NCBI GenBank assembly: GCA_010909165.1
Contig: MU008179.1
Coordinates: 744,001 to 808,000 of the forward strand
DNA length: 64,000 bases
Reading direction: 5' to 3'
Source of the DNA: Anthoceros angustus
Lineage: Eukaryota > Streptophyta > Anthocerotopsida > Anthocerotales > Anthocerotaceae
A program made the position numbers and the translations under genes. Of this stretch, positions 45,299 to 57,642 are shown in pieces. The notes under the pieces are model-generated. The model saw nothing but the letters and a program-made list of their open reading frames with translations. It made no database searches and had not been told where the DNA came from. How positions within the stretch are numbered: position 1 is the stretch's first letter; each line of letters starts with the position of its first letter.

Positions 45299-45672
45299 TC
45301 ATCCACACTTTCCAAGAGCTCACTATCAAAGGAAACTCCGTCCTCTATGTTGGGATCCGTATGGGCTCCAAGAACAAACATCGGCAATCCGCCATCTGCG
45401 GATTGCTTACTATCTTATCTTCTGTGCGCGCCTTCTCTCGCCGAATCACACACGCGCCTTGACCCTCCAAAAAGGCGTGCGGCGCCCGTAATGCGGCCCA
45501 CAATAACTCCGCCGCGCCTTCGATTCATGACCACCCCGAACTTACACACACATGTTCGATCGCCATCCATCATAAATCCCACCATACATGCATGCCCATA
45601 GCGGACATACATACCATACTCACGCATCCATCCACCCACATACCCATTCACCGAACACGGGTGACATGACAT
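45299..45672 (-). mobile_element. Shortened LTR copy joined to LINE
   Basis: The third copy of the LTR block in this island, about 85 bp shorter than its relatives because of many tiny deletions; one hairpin arm pair is kept. Its right-hand entry is a chimeric junction at about 45290-45305, where LINE sequence (CACTCATCCATGCACTTT in the intact copy) switches to LTR sequence (CACTCATCCACACTTTCC) across shared bases. Confidence 0.75.
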
Positions 45673-47965
45673 TTGCCCTAAGCGAAACCCCATTGAGCAA
45701 GGTGTAAGGCGCTCTAAATGGAAGGAACCCCACTACAAGTTGAAAGAGCAAGCGGAGGATGGACCAAGCCAAACGCATCGCGGTGGAAAAAGTTCTTGAT
45801 GCGATGCGGAGCTGAATACTAGGTGAGTCGAGCCGGGGAACCCGCCCCCGAGCAAGCGGACGAGCCCGAGTGGGCCTAGGAATGAAGGAATCCCGGAGGA
45901 GGGCCAATTACTGCCTGTCTGTTTCTCCGGAGGGACGCCTGAAGCCCCTAGAGCCCAACCTCGGCGAAAGATGGCATGGCACCCTCGCCTTGGGCGATAA
46001 AGAGTCCTGGCTAATCTTAGTGAGGCCTGCATGGGAAAAAGTCCTCTTCAACGCGATAGGAGAAATAAGTGAGGGAGGGTAAGTGAAGATAGGGCGATTT
46101 CGACGAATGGGTCCTTAAAGCGTTTGGCCATCCAGGGCGCGGTGAGAAGTAGGGTGACATGGATGAAGGGTAGAATAACCGTAATCCCGGATGGACGCCA
46201 GCGTAGGCGGGTGACCTCGGGTAAGCAATCATCCCTCGGCGGCCGGAAGGTGTTGGAGTGCAAGCGAACAAAGTCATTCCCTTGAACGGACCCCATATTG
46301 CAACAACACGGAGTGCACGCCTGGCCATCAAATGGCGCCCGGTACGGCTGCAAATTTCACAAAAGCAGTTGGCGTAAACCTTTCAACAAGGTGTTACGCT
46401 TTTGTTCTTTCTTCAGCGGTCCGCGACTGCGATATTGTGCTTTTCCTACATAAAAGCAAAACCATCACATACAATAGATGGGTCATGCGACAAACATAGA
46501 CAAACCTTACGACCTTTGTTTGTGTTTGAGCGTGGAGCGACTGTAAAGTTCTTTGTCAAGATGATCCTTAAGTGTTGTTGGTGAAAGGTACCTGTCACAA
46601 AAACAAAAGGAGAGGATCCCAAGCCACTTGCGGGTCTCCTTGTTGAGGAAGGTCGTCGATGTGCGCCAAATCCTCAAAAGCCGCGTCGATAAATCGGGAC
46701 AACTGAAGCCCCGGTGGAGAAGCAATATCCCTTCCGACCGAAAAGGCATAATGCCGGAGGAGACCAAACCTTGCACTTGATGATTTTGACCTTCAAACCG
46801 AGGTGGGGAGCTGCAGGCGAAGAAATCAAATGCCACTTTAACCTTGTCTCCGGGCCCGAGGATATGGGTATCGACCACAGACGGATACAAGCATTCCCAC
46901 ACCAAGAGGTGAGAAGACAAAGCCACAAATGCGCCATGGCAAGAGAGCACCTCCCAAAGGGTCACCTTGCCTAGTGCCCGTGCCGAGCTCAAGAGAGACC
47001 CCTTCCACCGAGGCCATGCGATAATAGAGGTTGGAAGGAGACCCATAAAAGGAGCGGACAAAGGAATAAGGCTGGCTGCCCACTGCGTTCTTGAGCTCGT
47101 CGAAGATGGCCGATGTGAGAGAGTTGAAGGCATTCTCACGTCGACTGAAGAGTAATCGAATCGTGGTGGGTCTTGAGAACCGCCTCCACCCCAAAAGCCC
47201 AGACTGCGATAGCAGCAATCCCAAACTGATGAGGACTAAGATGGGCCTGGAACTGCTCCCGGAGCTGGATGGCAGTACTATGGCCAATAAGCCGCAGGAA
47301 CGCCTCCCCGACAACGATAGGACGCACCCCTGGGGTGGGCTTCTCCATCGCCAAGAACCTGCTCGCACCCAACACTTGAGAGATCCGAGGGGAAGTCTCC
47401 CCCCTCGCCACAGCGGCATCCAGAAGAAAGAGCTCGGAAAAACCGAATTTGAGAAGAAGTTAACGTTATCGACTCCTTTCGCTCACAAGCGTGGCAAACA
47501 TGGGGACAGGGAACGTCGGTTTGAACCTACGGTATCCAGCAAGAAGTTTTCCTCTGCTTTTCCAAGTGAGAAAATGGAAGCCATCGGGTTCGAGGTAGTG
47601 TCCGGCCGGCGTTGCCTGGTACACTGCAGCAAAAACATCTGCCTGGAGCCCAAGAGTCCTCTCAGGGAAGCAATTTGCGTTGATGGGAATAGGGTAACAG
47701 ATGATGGACTGGACCTATATTTCACTCATCCATGCACTTTAGGCACATATGACTCGCACTGCATCATGTTCGCAGCAAGAACTACCATGGTGAAATATTC
47801 ATTTCATCCATCGTCCAACTCCACCTCAAACACGATCCCCCTGAATTTAGGTTACCATGGTCGACAAGAGGGTGTACACGTCAAGAGGGACAGGTTTTGC
47901 AATACACTCCGGGTTAAAATAGATTCATCACTCACTTAAAGCAACACATCACAGGAAAGCATGGA
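45673..47965 (-). mobile_element. Third, heavily eroded LINE copy
   Basis: It repeats 42745-45260 in the same order: C-terminal fragments (45673-46350), then RT pieces (46507-47139, 47136-47419). The stretch from about 47205 to 47400 is almost identical to its partner at 44815-45000, whereas the rest has many 1-8 nt deletions. RT motif A and motif C are both disrupted. The right edge near 47965 coincides with the end of the shared sequence AACACATCACAGGAAAGCATGG. Confidence 0.78.
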
Positions 47966-48316
47966 AGGAGGCAGTAGTTGCGAGGCAGCAATTGTAGGAG
48001 GTTGCCAGGAATACTTGTGTACACGGTTCTCCATAGCCCACTTTTTGTTGGAAGATGCTTCGTGATTGCAAGCATTACCGCTGGCAATCCAGCTTGTGAT
48101 AAGCTAGTTCTTAGGAGAGAACGATTTCCTACCCTGCGTCTGTATTTTTGCCCCTTTAGAAAGGGCGGTCTTATGGGAACATGATTGTGGTAACTAGGCC
48201 ATAGATAAGCCTCTGCTTCCACGGGTCAGGGCGACATTTTCTGACGAACTAGCCTGGAGCTGATCGAATGGACAGTAAAACGTCATGAAGAACTTGAAAG
48301 GTGCTGCGTTTTGTAT
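47966..48316. other. Spacer between LINE and proteasome gene
   Basis: No gene recognised. It contains the 3' UTR of the minus-strand proteasome gene, and the retroelement island ends at its left edge. Confidence 0.45.
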
Positions 48317-49805
48317 CTAGCTAGCTTCAACCATGTCTTGCTCGACGACAACCTCAGGTACTGGATAGTAATTATAGTGCAGTTCGCCCACATCGTCCCC
48401 GGACATCTTCTTCCAGCCTTGGGGCCCCACGTAGTAGACTGCAAGACAGAGACGAACGAGCATGGTAAGAATTGGAAACGGTTGGACCTGGTGACTTCAC
48501 CTCAGTAGCATACTCTCTACAAGATGCTCACCACTAGCAACACCCCCACTTGCACCATCACGGAAAGTGGCATGATATATTGCTCGCCGTCCAAGTTCTA
48601 CAGCTTCCTCAATGGACATATCATAGCGGAATCTGAATCCGTGCAAGCCAGTTAGTTGCGCCAATTCGGAACTTATTGTTATGCAGACGAATAGCATCTG
48701 TTCCAAAAAGACTCTGTGAAATCAGCACGTTACCCTGTGTCGAGAACACCGTAGGCATAAGTTGAACCAGATCCTACAGAAAAACGCTTGCCCTTGATGC
48801 GACCTCCTTCACTGTCGACGTAGTAGAGACCAGGACCCTGATCGAAGACAGAAAGTCAGCAGCGTAACCAACGATTTGATGCTCAGCTGCAACGAGACCG
48901 AACCTCCGAAGTTAACTAACTACATACGGTAAGCCTGGCCATGCAAGAGTCAAATCGCTTACAGTTTCGTCCCAGCCAGCAATCATGGTACCCATAGAAA
49001 GACCCATCCCCCGATAAGAATACAGCGTGTTTGCCAGCAGCTTTGAAGCTCCCGTCACGGATATTCTCCTCTTGTTGGCTAGCTCATGTAGACGGCACTG
49101 CAAAAAAGACATAACCTTGTCAGCTGAAGTTATCACTTTAGCAACGAACATTATATCGACAAAGGTGTTCTACCCGTGTGCCAAGATTTCTTTGCCAGAA
49201 TTGACAGTCTGCAGCGCCCCCAGCCATGGTGCCAAGCAAGTAGGGGTTGATTTCCAGTATTTTCTTGACCGACTGCGAAGCTGGCACAAGAAACAGTCAG
49301 TCCCACCAGCTCGAAAATCTGAACGGCACAGCTACTTGACCTAACACCTGATGCAAAAACGGCCACAGATTTTGATGCACTCACAGATATAGGTTCCCAT
49401 GCTGGCACGGGAGTCGGCTGCCACAATAATGCCGTGCTCAAACTCAAAAGCCAAGGTTGTTGTCCCTCTGGCCGGCTTCACCATTTGCACTGCTGCTTTC
49501 TCAAATCCATCCAACTATAGCGATCCCGGTCAGTAATTCTCCTCATACCTCCTCCAACATGAACCCTAGACAATTGTCCATCACACTTGCAACACAGGCA
49601 GCAGCAGCGCGACAACTCCCCGCCCCGACAAATCCCTTGTCAACCTACACAATTCAGACCATAATTTGAACCTGTCACTCACATCGCGGACGGCAGGCAG
49701 CTCGAAGGAGGGAACAGAAAACGCGCTTGGCAGCCCGTTCATGCTCCCACCATACCCCCTGCGCACGGTGCGCGGCTCCAGCCCTGTGAGATCCAAGGCC
49801 ACCAT
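48317..49805 (-). CDS. PBE: 20S proteasome subunit beta type-5
   Basis: Seven exons on the minus strand: 49683-49805, 49385-49514, 49174-49280, 48963-49097, 48734-48837, 48532-48632 and 48317-48438. All junctions are GT-AG and phases agree, giving 273 residues, the usual length. The start [10 protein letters not shown] aligns with the MKLDTSGFE start of plant PBE; the frame is open upstream only from a TTG. The propeptide ends at Gly before Thr-Thr-Thr-Leu-Ala-Phe, so autocleavage exposes the catalytic Thr1. Other conserved parts are [14 protein letters not shown] (with Lys at NKRRIS further on), [46 protein letters not shown] and the C-terminal [16 protein letters not shown]. This subunit gives the chymotrypsin-like activity of the 26S proteasome. 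The gene appears fully intact. Confidence 0.96.
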
Positions 49806-50247
49806 CCTGGGTGTCGAGTTCCCGCACACTTCTTCAGGTTCGGGTGCAGACGGGGTTTTCGCTTCTTCGGCAAGCAAACAAAACTAAATCTTCGGTGTGG
49901 ACGTTAGTACGCCACGGTTACGAGGTCACCTAGGGTTCGGGGTTTAGGAACAGGGAACAATAGTAGCAGGAAACAATAGGAACAGGAAACAAGTGTATGC
50001 CCGACATTCCACTGGATTCGAATGGATTCTTTCACTCCTGACTTCTGAAGGTGTGGAATGCTCGAGCAAATGTGAGCTTTTGCTTGGAACGGTGAGACCG
50101 GGATTAACAATGCCATTCAGCTGAGAGGTTCAGTCTCGAGGCGGTATGGTGTGATTTTTGTGAACATTGGCTGCAAGCTGACTTCGGTTGTTGGGCTGTT
50201 GTGTCTCAGCAAGTGACGGATTCCAGGTCCAGGCATTCGGAAGTCCA
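49806..50247. promoter_or_regulatory. Divergent promoter between proteasome beta5 and S1-domain gene
   Basis: About 440 bp separate the two start codons. A short direct repeat of AACAGGAAACAA-like units occurs around 49950-49990. No canonical TATA box is obvious. Confidence 0.4.
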
Positions 50248-53200
50248 ATGGCAGCGATAGCCAGCTGTGGCTGTTTCACTCCCCGCTGCTTGCACAATAC
50301 ATTGCAGCGTTCAGCTGGCTCTCATCAAGGCAACGCAAGTTCATCCTCTTGCCAATTTCTGCCTCGTCCCTGGGGCGTGCGAGAAGGCGGTTTGACTCGG
50401 AAGAATGGGGCCTGGAAGATTCTGGTGTCCGGAGGACGGAATGAGGGTGGTAGACGGGAGATTAAGCTGAATGAGGACGACATGATGACTCTGGAGTTCG
50501 GTCGATTGCTGGGGGAGTCTCGTGAGACCACATTGTCGAAGGTGAGGGGACGAAGAATCCCAGGTGGGGTTGTGCTGAGATTCCTCTGACTGGATGGGCA
50601 TTTGGCACAAAATGTGGCTTTGCTCACCTTGTTGCTGAGGAATCCGTTGGTTGCAACAGATTCTCCGGTCGAAGGCTGATCCAGATGCTACATTTTTGGA
50701 TGTTGAAGAGGCTTTGCTGAAGGGGAAGCCCGCTAGGCCCGTCAAGGCTGTTAAGGCTCAGGAGACGCAGGAGATTATACCTCCTCCCGGTATACCGAAA
50801 CGTCCCCAGGGTGGTGCTGGGTCCGATGGGAGTGTGCCTGAGCTGTTGTCGCGACCACCGAGGCCTAGAGCTGCCCAAGAGGCTGAGGGGAAGGGACAGG
50901 GGCAGGGGCAGGGCATTCAGATAGTGCGGCCGGTGGGAAAGAAGCTGAAGGCTGAGAAGCCTAAGGTTGAGGATGCTGATTACGGGCAGTTGATACGGAA
51001 GCCGATTGTTGTAGGTCCCAAAGTAGCACCTGTAGAGGTGATAGCTCCTATGACGTTGCGGAGAGCAAAGGAAACTTCTGCTGCAGCCCAATCCCTTACA
51101 GCTTCTAGTATGTTACGGAAACCAGTTCCCAAGCCCACAACTGCAGAGTCTGGGAACGAGGTATCAACTTCTGATGGGAAGGATCCAGCTAAGGCTGCAA
51201 CTGTAGCGGAATCACTTGAAGCCTCGGGTGTCTTACGGAAGCCCTCTGTTGCTAAGTTGGCTCCCGGACCAAGTGTGACACAAAATGTAGTCTCTGATAA
51301 GGATGGTCTAGCTGAATCCAGTGCTTCCACCATTCAAGCTAAGGCTCCAACTGTAGCTGAATCACTTGAAGCCTCAGGTGTCTTACGGAAGCGCTCTGTC
51401 GCTAAGTTGGCTCCCGGACCAAGTGTGAGACAAGATGTAGTCTCTGATAAGGATGGTCTAGTTGAATCCCGTGCTTCCACCATTCAAGCTGCAACTGTAG
51501 CGGAATCACTTGAAGCCTCAGGTGTCTTACGGAAGCCCTCTGTTGCTGAGTTGGCTCCCGGACCAAGTGTGAGACAAGATGTAGTCTCTGATGAGGGTGG
51601 TCCAGCTGAATCACTTGAAGCCTCAGGTGTCTTACGGAAGCCCTTTGTTGCTGAGTTGGCTCCCGGACCAAGTGTGACACAAAATGTGGCTTTGCTCACC
51701 TTGTTGCTGAGGAATCCGTTGGTTGCAACAGATTCTCCGGTCGAAGGCTGATCCAGATGCTACATTTTGGATGTTGAAGAGGCTTTGCTGAAGGGAAGCC
51801 CGCTAGGCCCGTCAAGGCTGTTAAGGCTCAGGAGACGCAGGAGATTATACCTCCTCCCGGTATACTGAAACGTCCCCAGGGTGGTGCTGGGTCCGATGGG
51901 GAGTGTGCCTGAGCTGTTGTCGCGACCACTGAGGCCTAGAGCTGCCCAAGAGGCTGAGGGAAGGGACAGGGGCAGGGGCAGGGCATTCAGATAGTGCGGC
52001 CGGTGGGAAAGAAGCTGAAGGCTGAGAAGCCTAAGGTTGAGGATGCTGATTACGGGCAGTTGATACGGAAGCCGATTGTTGTAGGTCCCAAAGTAGCACC
52101 TGTAGAGGTGATAGCTCCTATGACGTTGCGGAGAGCAAAGGAAACTTCTGCTGCAGCCCAATCCCTTACAGCTTCTAGTATGTTACGGAAACCAGTTCCC
52201 AAGCCCACAACTGCAGAGTCTGGGAACGAGGTATCAACTTCTGATGGGAAGGATCCAGCTAAGGCTGCAACTGTAGCGGAATCACTTGAAGCCTCGGGTG
52301 TCTTACGGAAGCCCTCTGTTGCTAAGTTGGCTCCCGGACCAAGTGTGACACAAAATGTAGTCTCTGATAAGGATGGTCTAGCTGAATCCAGTGCTTCCAC
52401 CATTCAAGCTAAGGCTCCAACTGTAGCTGAATCACTTGAAGCCTCGGGTGTCTTACGGAAGCGCTCTGTCGCTAAGTTGGCTCCCGGACCAAGTGTGAGA
52501 CAAGATGTAGTCTCTGATAAGGATGGTCTAGTTGAATCCCGTGCTTCCACCATTCAAGCTGCAACTGTAGCGGAATCACTTGAAGCCTCAGGTGTCTTAC
52601 GGAAGCCCTTTGTTGCTGAGTTGGCTTCCGGACCAACTGTTAGACAAGATAAGGATAGTCCACTTGAATCCAGTGCTTCCACCATTCAAACCAAGGCTGC
52701 AACTGTAGCGGAGTCACTTGAAGCCTCTGGTGTCTTACGGAAGCCCTCTGTTGCTGAGTTGGCTCCCGGACCAACTGTCAGACAAGTAGTCTCTGATGAG
52801 GGTGGTCCAGCTGAATCCAGTGATTCTACCATTCAAACTTCTGGTTTGTTAGAAAAGCCCTCAAGTGCTCCAACAGCTGCAGAAAGGACGGACCAGCAAG
52901 TCTTTGCTTCTGGTGAGGAGAAATCAGCTTCTGTGTTTTCCTTGCCAGGTGATCCACCTCCAAAACCTTCTTCGCCATTAGATCCGAGGTCTTCTTTACA
53001 ACTTAGACCGAAGTCTTTTGTGTCCACTCTGAAGCCCCAGATTCGTGCGGCTAATGTTCTGGTGGAGTCCAGTAGTGGTTCTATTTTGTCTGGAGAGGTT
53101 GAAGGGATTGGTAACGAGCCTGTCACGGATAGGCTTTTATCCAGCTCAGTCGGTGAAACTGCTCCAGAACTAGATCAGAGGGAGGCAAGTACTGTGGAGG

Positions 53201-55960
53201 CTGTGGGCACAGACAGGTTTGGTAATTGGTCAGATGTAGTTAAACGAGCAGTGCTGAAGAGTGAAGCAAGGTTGCAAACAGAGACAGAACAACCGCAAGA
53301 CGCAGATGACCTTGCCAGTGGAAAGCCTACTGTCGAGTATGGTTCTTTTTTCAGCCCTGCATAGTACTTGGAGGTGGTGAATGTGAATGAGTTGTTCTAC
53401 GGATGAGGTACAGAGCATATGCTAACTGTCTTGTTTGTGTCTAGACAGATGGAAATCAGGAATGCTCAGGCGGCCTGCAACTGCTTCATATACAACTCGA
53501 TCATCAAGGCAGCAGCTCCAGGATACTCGTCCCTACGTCCCAAAACCTCCTACTCCCCTGAGGCCAGTTTTCAAAGAAGCAGATCAAAGCAGGTCTACAC
53601 TTGAAACAATTTCGAAGAAGGTGATGAACAGCCCAGATAATAATCCAACAGAAGTGGATGAGGTATGTTAATGCGCCTGACATGTCAACCATGCTTGCAG
53701 AGTATGTTGTTGGTGCACCTGTAACGATGTTGACCATAGCTGCTTTCTCTGGGGCAGACTGACGACAGTAGCTGGGCGCAAGCTGAAGCATTGCGAGAGT
53801 CATCAGCTGCCTTTGAAGTGGAGATTGTCAAAGTTGTAGGAGATGGCGTGGTTGTAAGTGCTCTCCCCCACAGTGCACCTTCGCTCAAGCCACTCCATCC
53901 ATGTGCGACCAGTTAGACATGGTTGGCAGCCAACCTCTATGGATGCTAGCAAGAGCTCGTTTTGTGTTAGTTCAGGGAAAACTTATGTTTTGTTTCTTGC
54001 AGGCCTCCTTTGGTAATATCTCTGGTTACATCCCTGCATGGGAACTGAGTCCAAGCAGAAATGTTACCACTTTCAGTAGGTGGGCACGAGCTAGGGGGGT
54101 AGATGTGACCCAGAAGCGGGCAACTGTGGGTGTTCAGCCACAGTCACAGGAAAATGGTGAAAGGACAATCACAATGAAGCCTCGAGCAGACGATGGGGAG
54201 CTGGTTGTCCCAACCCATGAACAACGTCAGGATCTGCTGGATGTGTTTAAAGAAGAGAGGTCAATCATGCTTTCGGCGTTTGTTGGACAGGTAGATGTAC
54301 TGGGGTGTTTTCTTCTACGATGGCAAGGATATGGCTTATTCATGGTGCCCTCTGCTAGAATGGCTGGCTGGGTGTGGGCTTGTTGTTTGCAAGAGATTTC
54401 GAAAGAAGGCACTGGCAATTCACACGTTGTGGGCAATGTTTCTAATTGCAGAAAGCAACTGTTGTGATCACATCTGTTGATAAGATCCGGAAAAGGATGA
54501 CTTGGTCTGAAAGGCGAAGTGAGGGTGAAGCATTTGTCCTTGCTCAGAAGAAGGCGGCCTTTATAGTAAGTCTCCACGGTGGTCTGGCCACAGTGCATGC
54601 CGTGGTGACTTCTGGATTCGTTTCTCTTTTCCCCTGCTGTATAATTATAATTGGTGGAATATGCAAACAGGCTACTTTAAAAATTGGTGATGTTGTCGAT
54701 TGCGTGGTGACAAAAGTAACCACAATTGGGGCATTTGTTGAGGTTTGTACTCGCCATGCATATTGTTGCACCTCGTTTCACGATGATCGCTCCTATCCTT
54801 AGCAGCAAAAGACAGACTTGATGGACGACTTGTTTGATCAAGCTACCCTTTGTTTTTGAAGGATCCATTCTGGTTTGTTGTTTTCAGATGCATGGGCTCT
54901 GACAAAGTTGTATTGGTGTTACCAGTTGGAAGGGGTGACTGCACTGATTCATGCGTCTGAGCTATCCTGGAACCGTGTTGTAGATCCAAGCGCGCACATT
55001 AGTGTCGGGCAGGTCTGGACGTCTCCTCCCTCCTGCTGCTGTTGTGATGTGCTGCACTGAAAGGACGGTGGATCAGAAGCTTTTAGCTGAGGTTCACTTC
55101 CTTCCTTCTGTGGTAACCAATTGCACTTGGTTCCACAGGAAGTCCAAGCGAAGGTCAGTAGATTGGATCGTCACTTCCAACGAATCAGCCTATCCCTGAG
55201 GCAAATGCAGGTACCTATTCTCTTTCGATGGCTCTGTCAGATATCACTTCAATGTTACGATGTTTGTTGCCTTTCATCTCTTCACATGGGTTCGTCTCGT
55301 GCTGCTAAAACAGCCGGATCCACTGCAAGAGACGTTGGAATCTTTAGTATCCAGCCAGGCCAGTGCTACCCCCGAATCTGGCCTGTCGGAGAGCCTAGAG
55401 AGCGACTCTGAGGTTTGTATCTTTGGGTGTGTCTGAGGTGACGGAAAAAAATCCAGCACAGGAAGTTTTGCCTTTCCACGAATTTTCTAGTCACCTCTTG
55501 TGATGTGCTTCAGCTCCCGGAAATGACTGGACTGGAGCCGGTGCTGAAGAGACTCATGGACACGGAGGGCATTTCTGGTGTTCGCAAAGGCCGCAGATTC
55601 CGGGGAGCAGCCTTGGCCACCAGTTTCCAGGTTCGGCACCCACTGGGATGAAGGACACCCTGAAAGATACCCTCCAGAGGCCATAATCTCACTGCTACGC
55701 ATGGTGCCTTTGAACAGATATATCTGTCGGAGCCTGTGGACGACGGGTTCAAGCTGCTAGCTCGGTCAGGCAACGAAGTCCAGGAGGTGAGGTGCCGCCA
55801 AGCTGAGTCATGATTGCACTCTGTCACTTGGCTTGGTGCAGGATGTGTAGTCAGCAGCGGGGGTGTTCCTTGTGTGTTGCAGATACTGGTGCAGACATCG
55901 CTGGGCAAGGAGGACATGAGGAGGGTGATTTTGGACACCGTGGTGGATGAAGAGCAGTAG
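50248..55960 (+). CDS. Plastid-type S1-domain RNA-binding protein (SDP-like) with internal repeats
   Basis: ATG 50248 opens a transit-peptide-like N-terminus (MAAIASCGCFTPRCLHN). Exon 1 (50248-50541) ends in LEFGRLLGESRETTLSK. Exon 2 (50660-53341) carries KADPDATFLDVEEALLKGKP and then a long run of about 40-50-residue repeats (VAESLEASGVLRKPSVAELA type). Exon 3 is 53445-53662. Later exons give a first S1-like segment (ASFGNISGYIPAWELSPS), a long linker with HEQRQDLLDVFKEERS, and a clear S1/OB-fold (ATLKIGDVVDCVVTKVTTIG, then EGVTALIHASELSWNRVV). The C-terminal exons end in SLGKEDMRRVILDTVVDEEQ with the stop at 55958-55960. Similar plant proteins bind RNA in chloroplasts and affect transcript processing or translation; which one this is cannot be fixed here. 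Exon 2 is disrupted by a 1.07-kb tandem duplication that shifts the frame between about 51690 and 51990. Confidence 0.78.
50606..52760 (+). repeat. About 1.07-kb tandem duplication in exon 2 of the S1 gene
   Basis: The sequence from 50606 recurs from 51678; both start with CACAAAATGTGG, and the right-hand breakpoint lies in a repeat unit reading CACAAAATGTAG. Copy 2 differs first by homopolymer length changes (TTTTT to TTTT, GGGG to GGG, GGG to GGGG) within its first 290 bp and then runs identical for over 500 bp. Copy 2 repeats the intron-1 end and exon-2 start, which cannot be translated there. Confidence 0.9.
51190..52845 (+). repeat. Protein-coding minisatellite (about 120-150 bp units)
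   Basis: At least eight units across both copies of the duplication encode variants of VAESLEASGVLRKPSVAELA followed by PGPSVRQDVVSDKDG. Units differ in length and in point changes (PSV, RSV, PFV), so the number of repeats varies between copies. The encoded region is likely disordered and acidic. Confidence 0.85.
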
Positions 55961-57581
55961 TGATGAAAGTAGTGGTGCAGTGTAGATGCCGCCAATGGGG
56001 CCATTAGATGTGATCCCCACCCCACCGCACCTCCAGCGCATCCCATAGGATGAGCCACTGCGCTGAACGAAGGCCGTAGGGCAGACGACGATGTCTTTAT
56101 GTGATGCCTTGTGCAAGAATGATTCTGGTGCTGGTGTCCTCGTTTTGCGGATCTTGTGGTTTGTTTGTGAGTCCATGTGCGGTAGCCATAACCATGAATA
56201 CGTGTGTGTGTATATGTGTGCGAATGTGTGTGTGTGTGTGTGTGTGTGGAGAGAGGGGTTGGTAACGCTGGGCCCGAGCTGTGATGGGGCAAGGATGGGC
56301 CCGAGCCCCAGTGGATCCTCCCGGTCGGTGCCGCAGATAACATATAAAATCTGGCCTGGTTGGTGGTGGGTCTTGGAGCCATCTTCTCTTGTTCCTTTCG
56401 CTTTCCCCTGGGCTTCCCTTTCCTCCCATCCACTGTCTGGAGTGAGCAGCAGGTTCTCCATGAGAGGTACCTGGCCCTGATGCTGTGACATGAGTGTGGA
56501 ATCCTGGCACGATATGCTTTCTTGGCCGGCAAGGACATCTGGTCCCAAGGTTCCAACCCAGAGACGAGGCTCGTTCCTTCTCCCTTCCCCTCGCAGCACA
56601 AGGGCTGTACTTGGGGGCAGTTGAGGGGCCGGGGGCCTGCCCGGTCGCTGCAATGCTGCCGCTGCCGTTGGGGCCTGTGGGATTGCAACTAGAGGACAGA
56701 ACGGAATCGTTGGTGGATGAGCGCGAGATGGACACGGCCCGGCGGACAGGCTGGTAGGTGACGTTAGGGATGGGGGCCATTAAATGAAAGTGAGGCGCGG
56801 GGTTCGAGGCAGACACCGCATTTTAGGGACATAATCTGTAACCCGGAGTTCAAGAAAGATCATTTGCTGGATCCCAGGTTACAGTGGAGCGGGATTGGTG
56901 CGCAACCCAGTTGGCACCAGGTGCGAGGCTTCTGAACTCAGTCTGATGTCTTTCCTCCAGCTGCTGCTGCTTTTTGAGTTGGAGGTCCGACCAGGACCAC
57001 AGCCACTTCAGGCGTGATGATACTGTCATGGCATGTTCGCGGCTTGCTCAGGCACCACGCAACGCACATCTCTCAGGGCTTAGGGCTCAGGAGTCAGGGC
57101 TCGGGGGCGTCGGGGCTCAGGGCTCAGGGCTCAGGGCCCAGGGCTGGGCCACGATGATGGTGCCTCCAGGTTCCGTCATCCATGCCCTTGGCTTTTTCTG
57201 CTTCCTTTATAATTTGCGTGCTTCCTTGGTTGCTTCCTTCCTTCCTGCAATCACTCGTGGTCAGTGGCAGGCCGCCGCAAGTGACCCGGACCAGACCAGA
57301 CTCCATGACTGTGGCACGCGAGTTTAGCGAGCAGGAAGCGGCGTGTGTCCTGTACTTGGAGCGTGATAATGGGCCATCAAGGGCGCCGTATGCGTGGCTG
57401 GTGGGGGCATGGGCATGATGCCAGACATTAAAAGAAACCCCAGCTCCGAGCTCCGAGTTCGACCTGGCTCTGCCTGCGTCTGTCTGCCTCTGCCTCTTCC
57501 TCTGCATCTTCCTCTGCCTCTGCCTCTTCCTCTGCATCTTCCTCTGCCTCGGGGGCCGCTGCATCCATCATCGAACCACAG

Positions 57582-57642
<61 letters not shown>

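Noticed and set aside
55510-56816. 392-, 281- and 239-codon minus-strand frames with His-Thr runs
   Set aside because: They pass through a (TG)n tract and lie antisense to the 3' exons of the S1-domain gene; no domain is seen.
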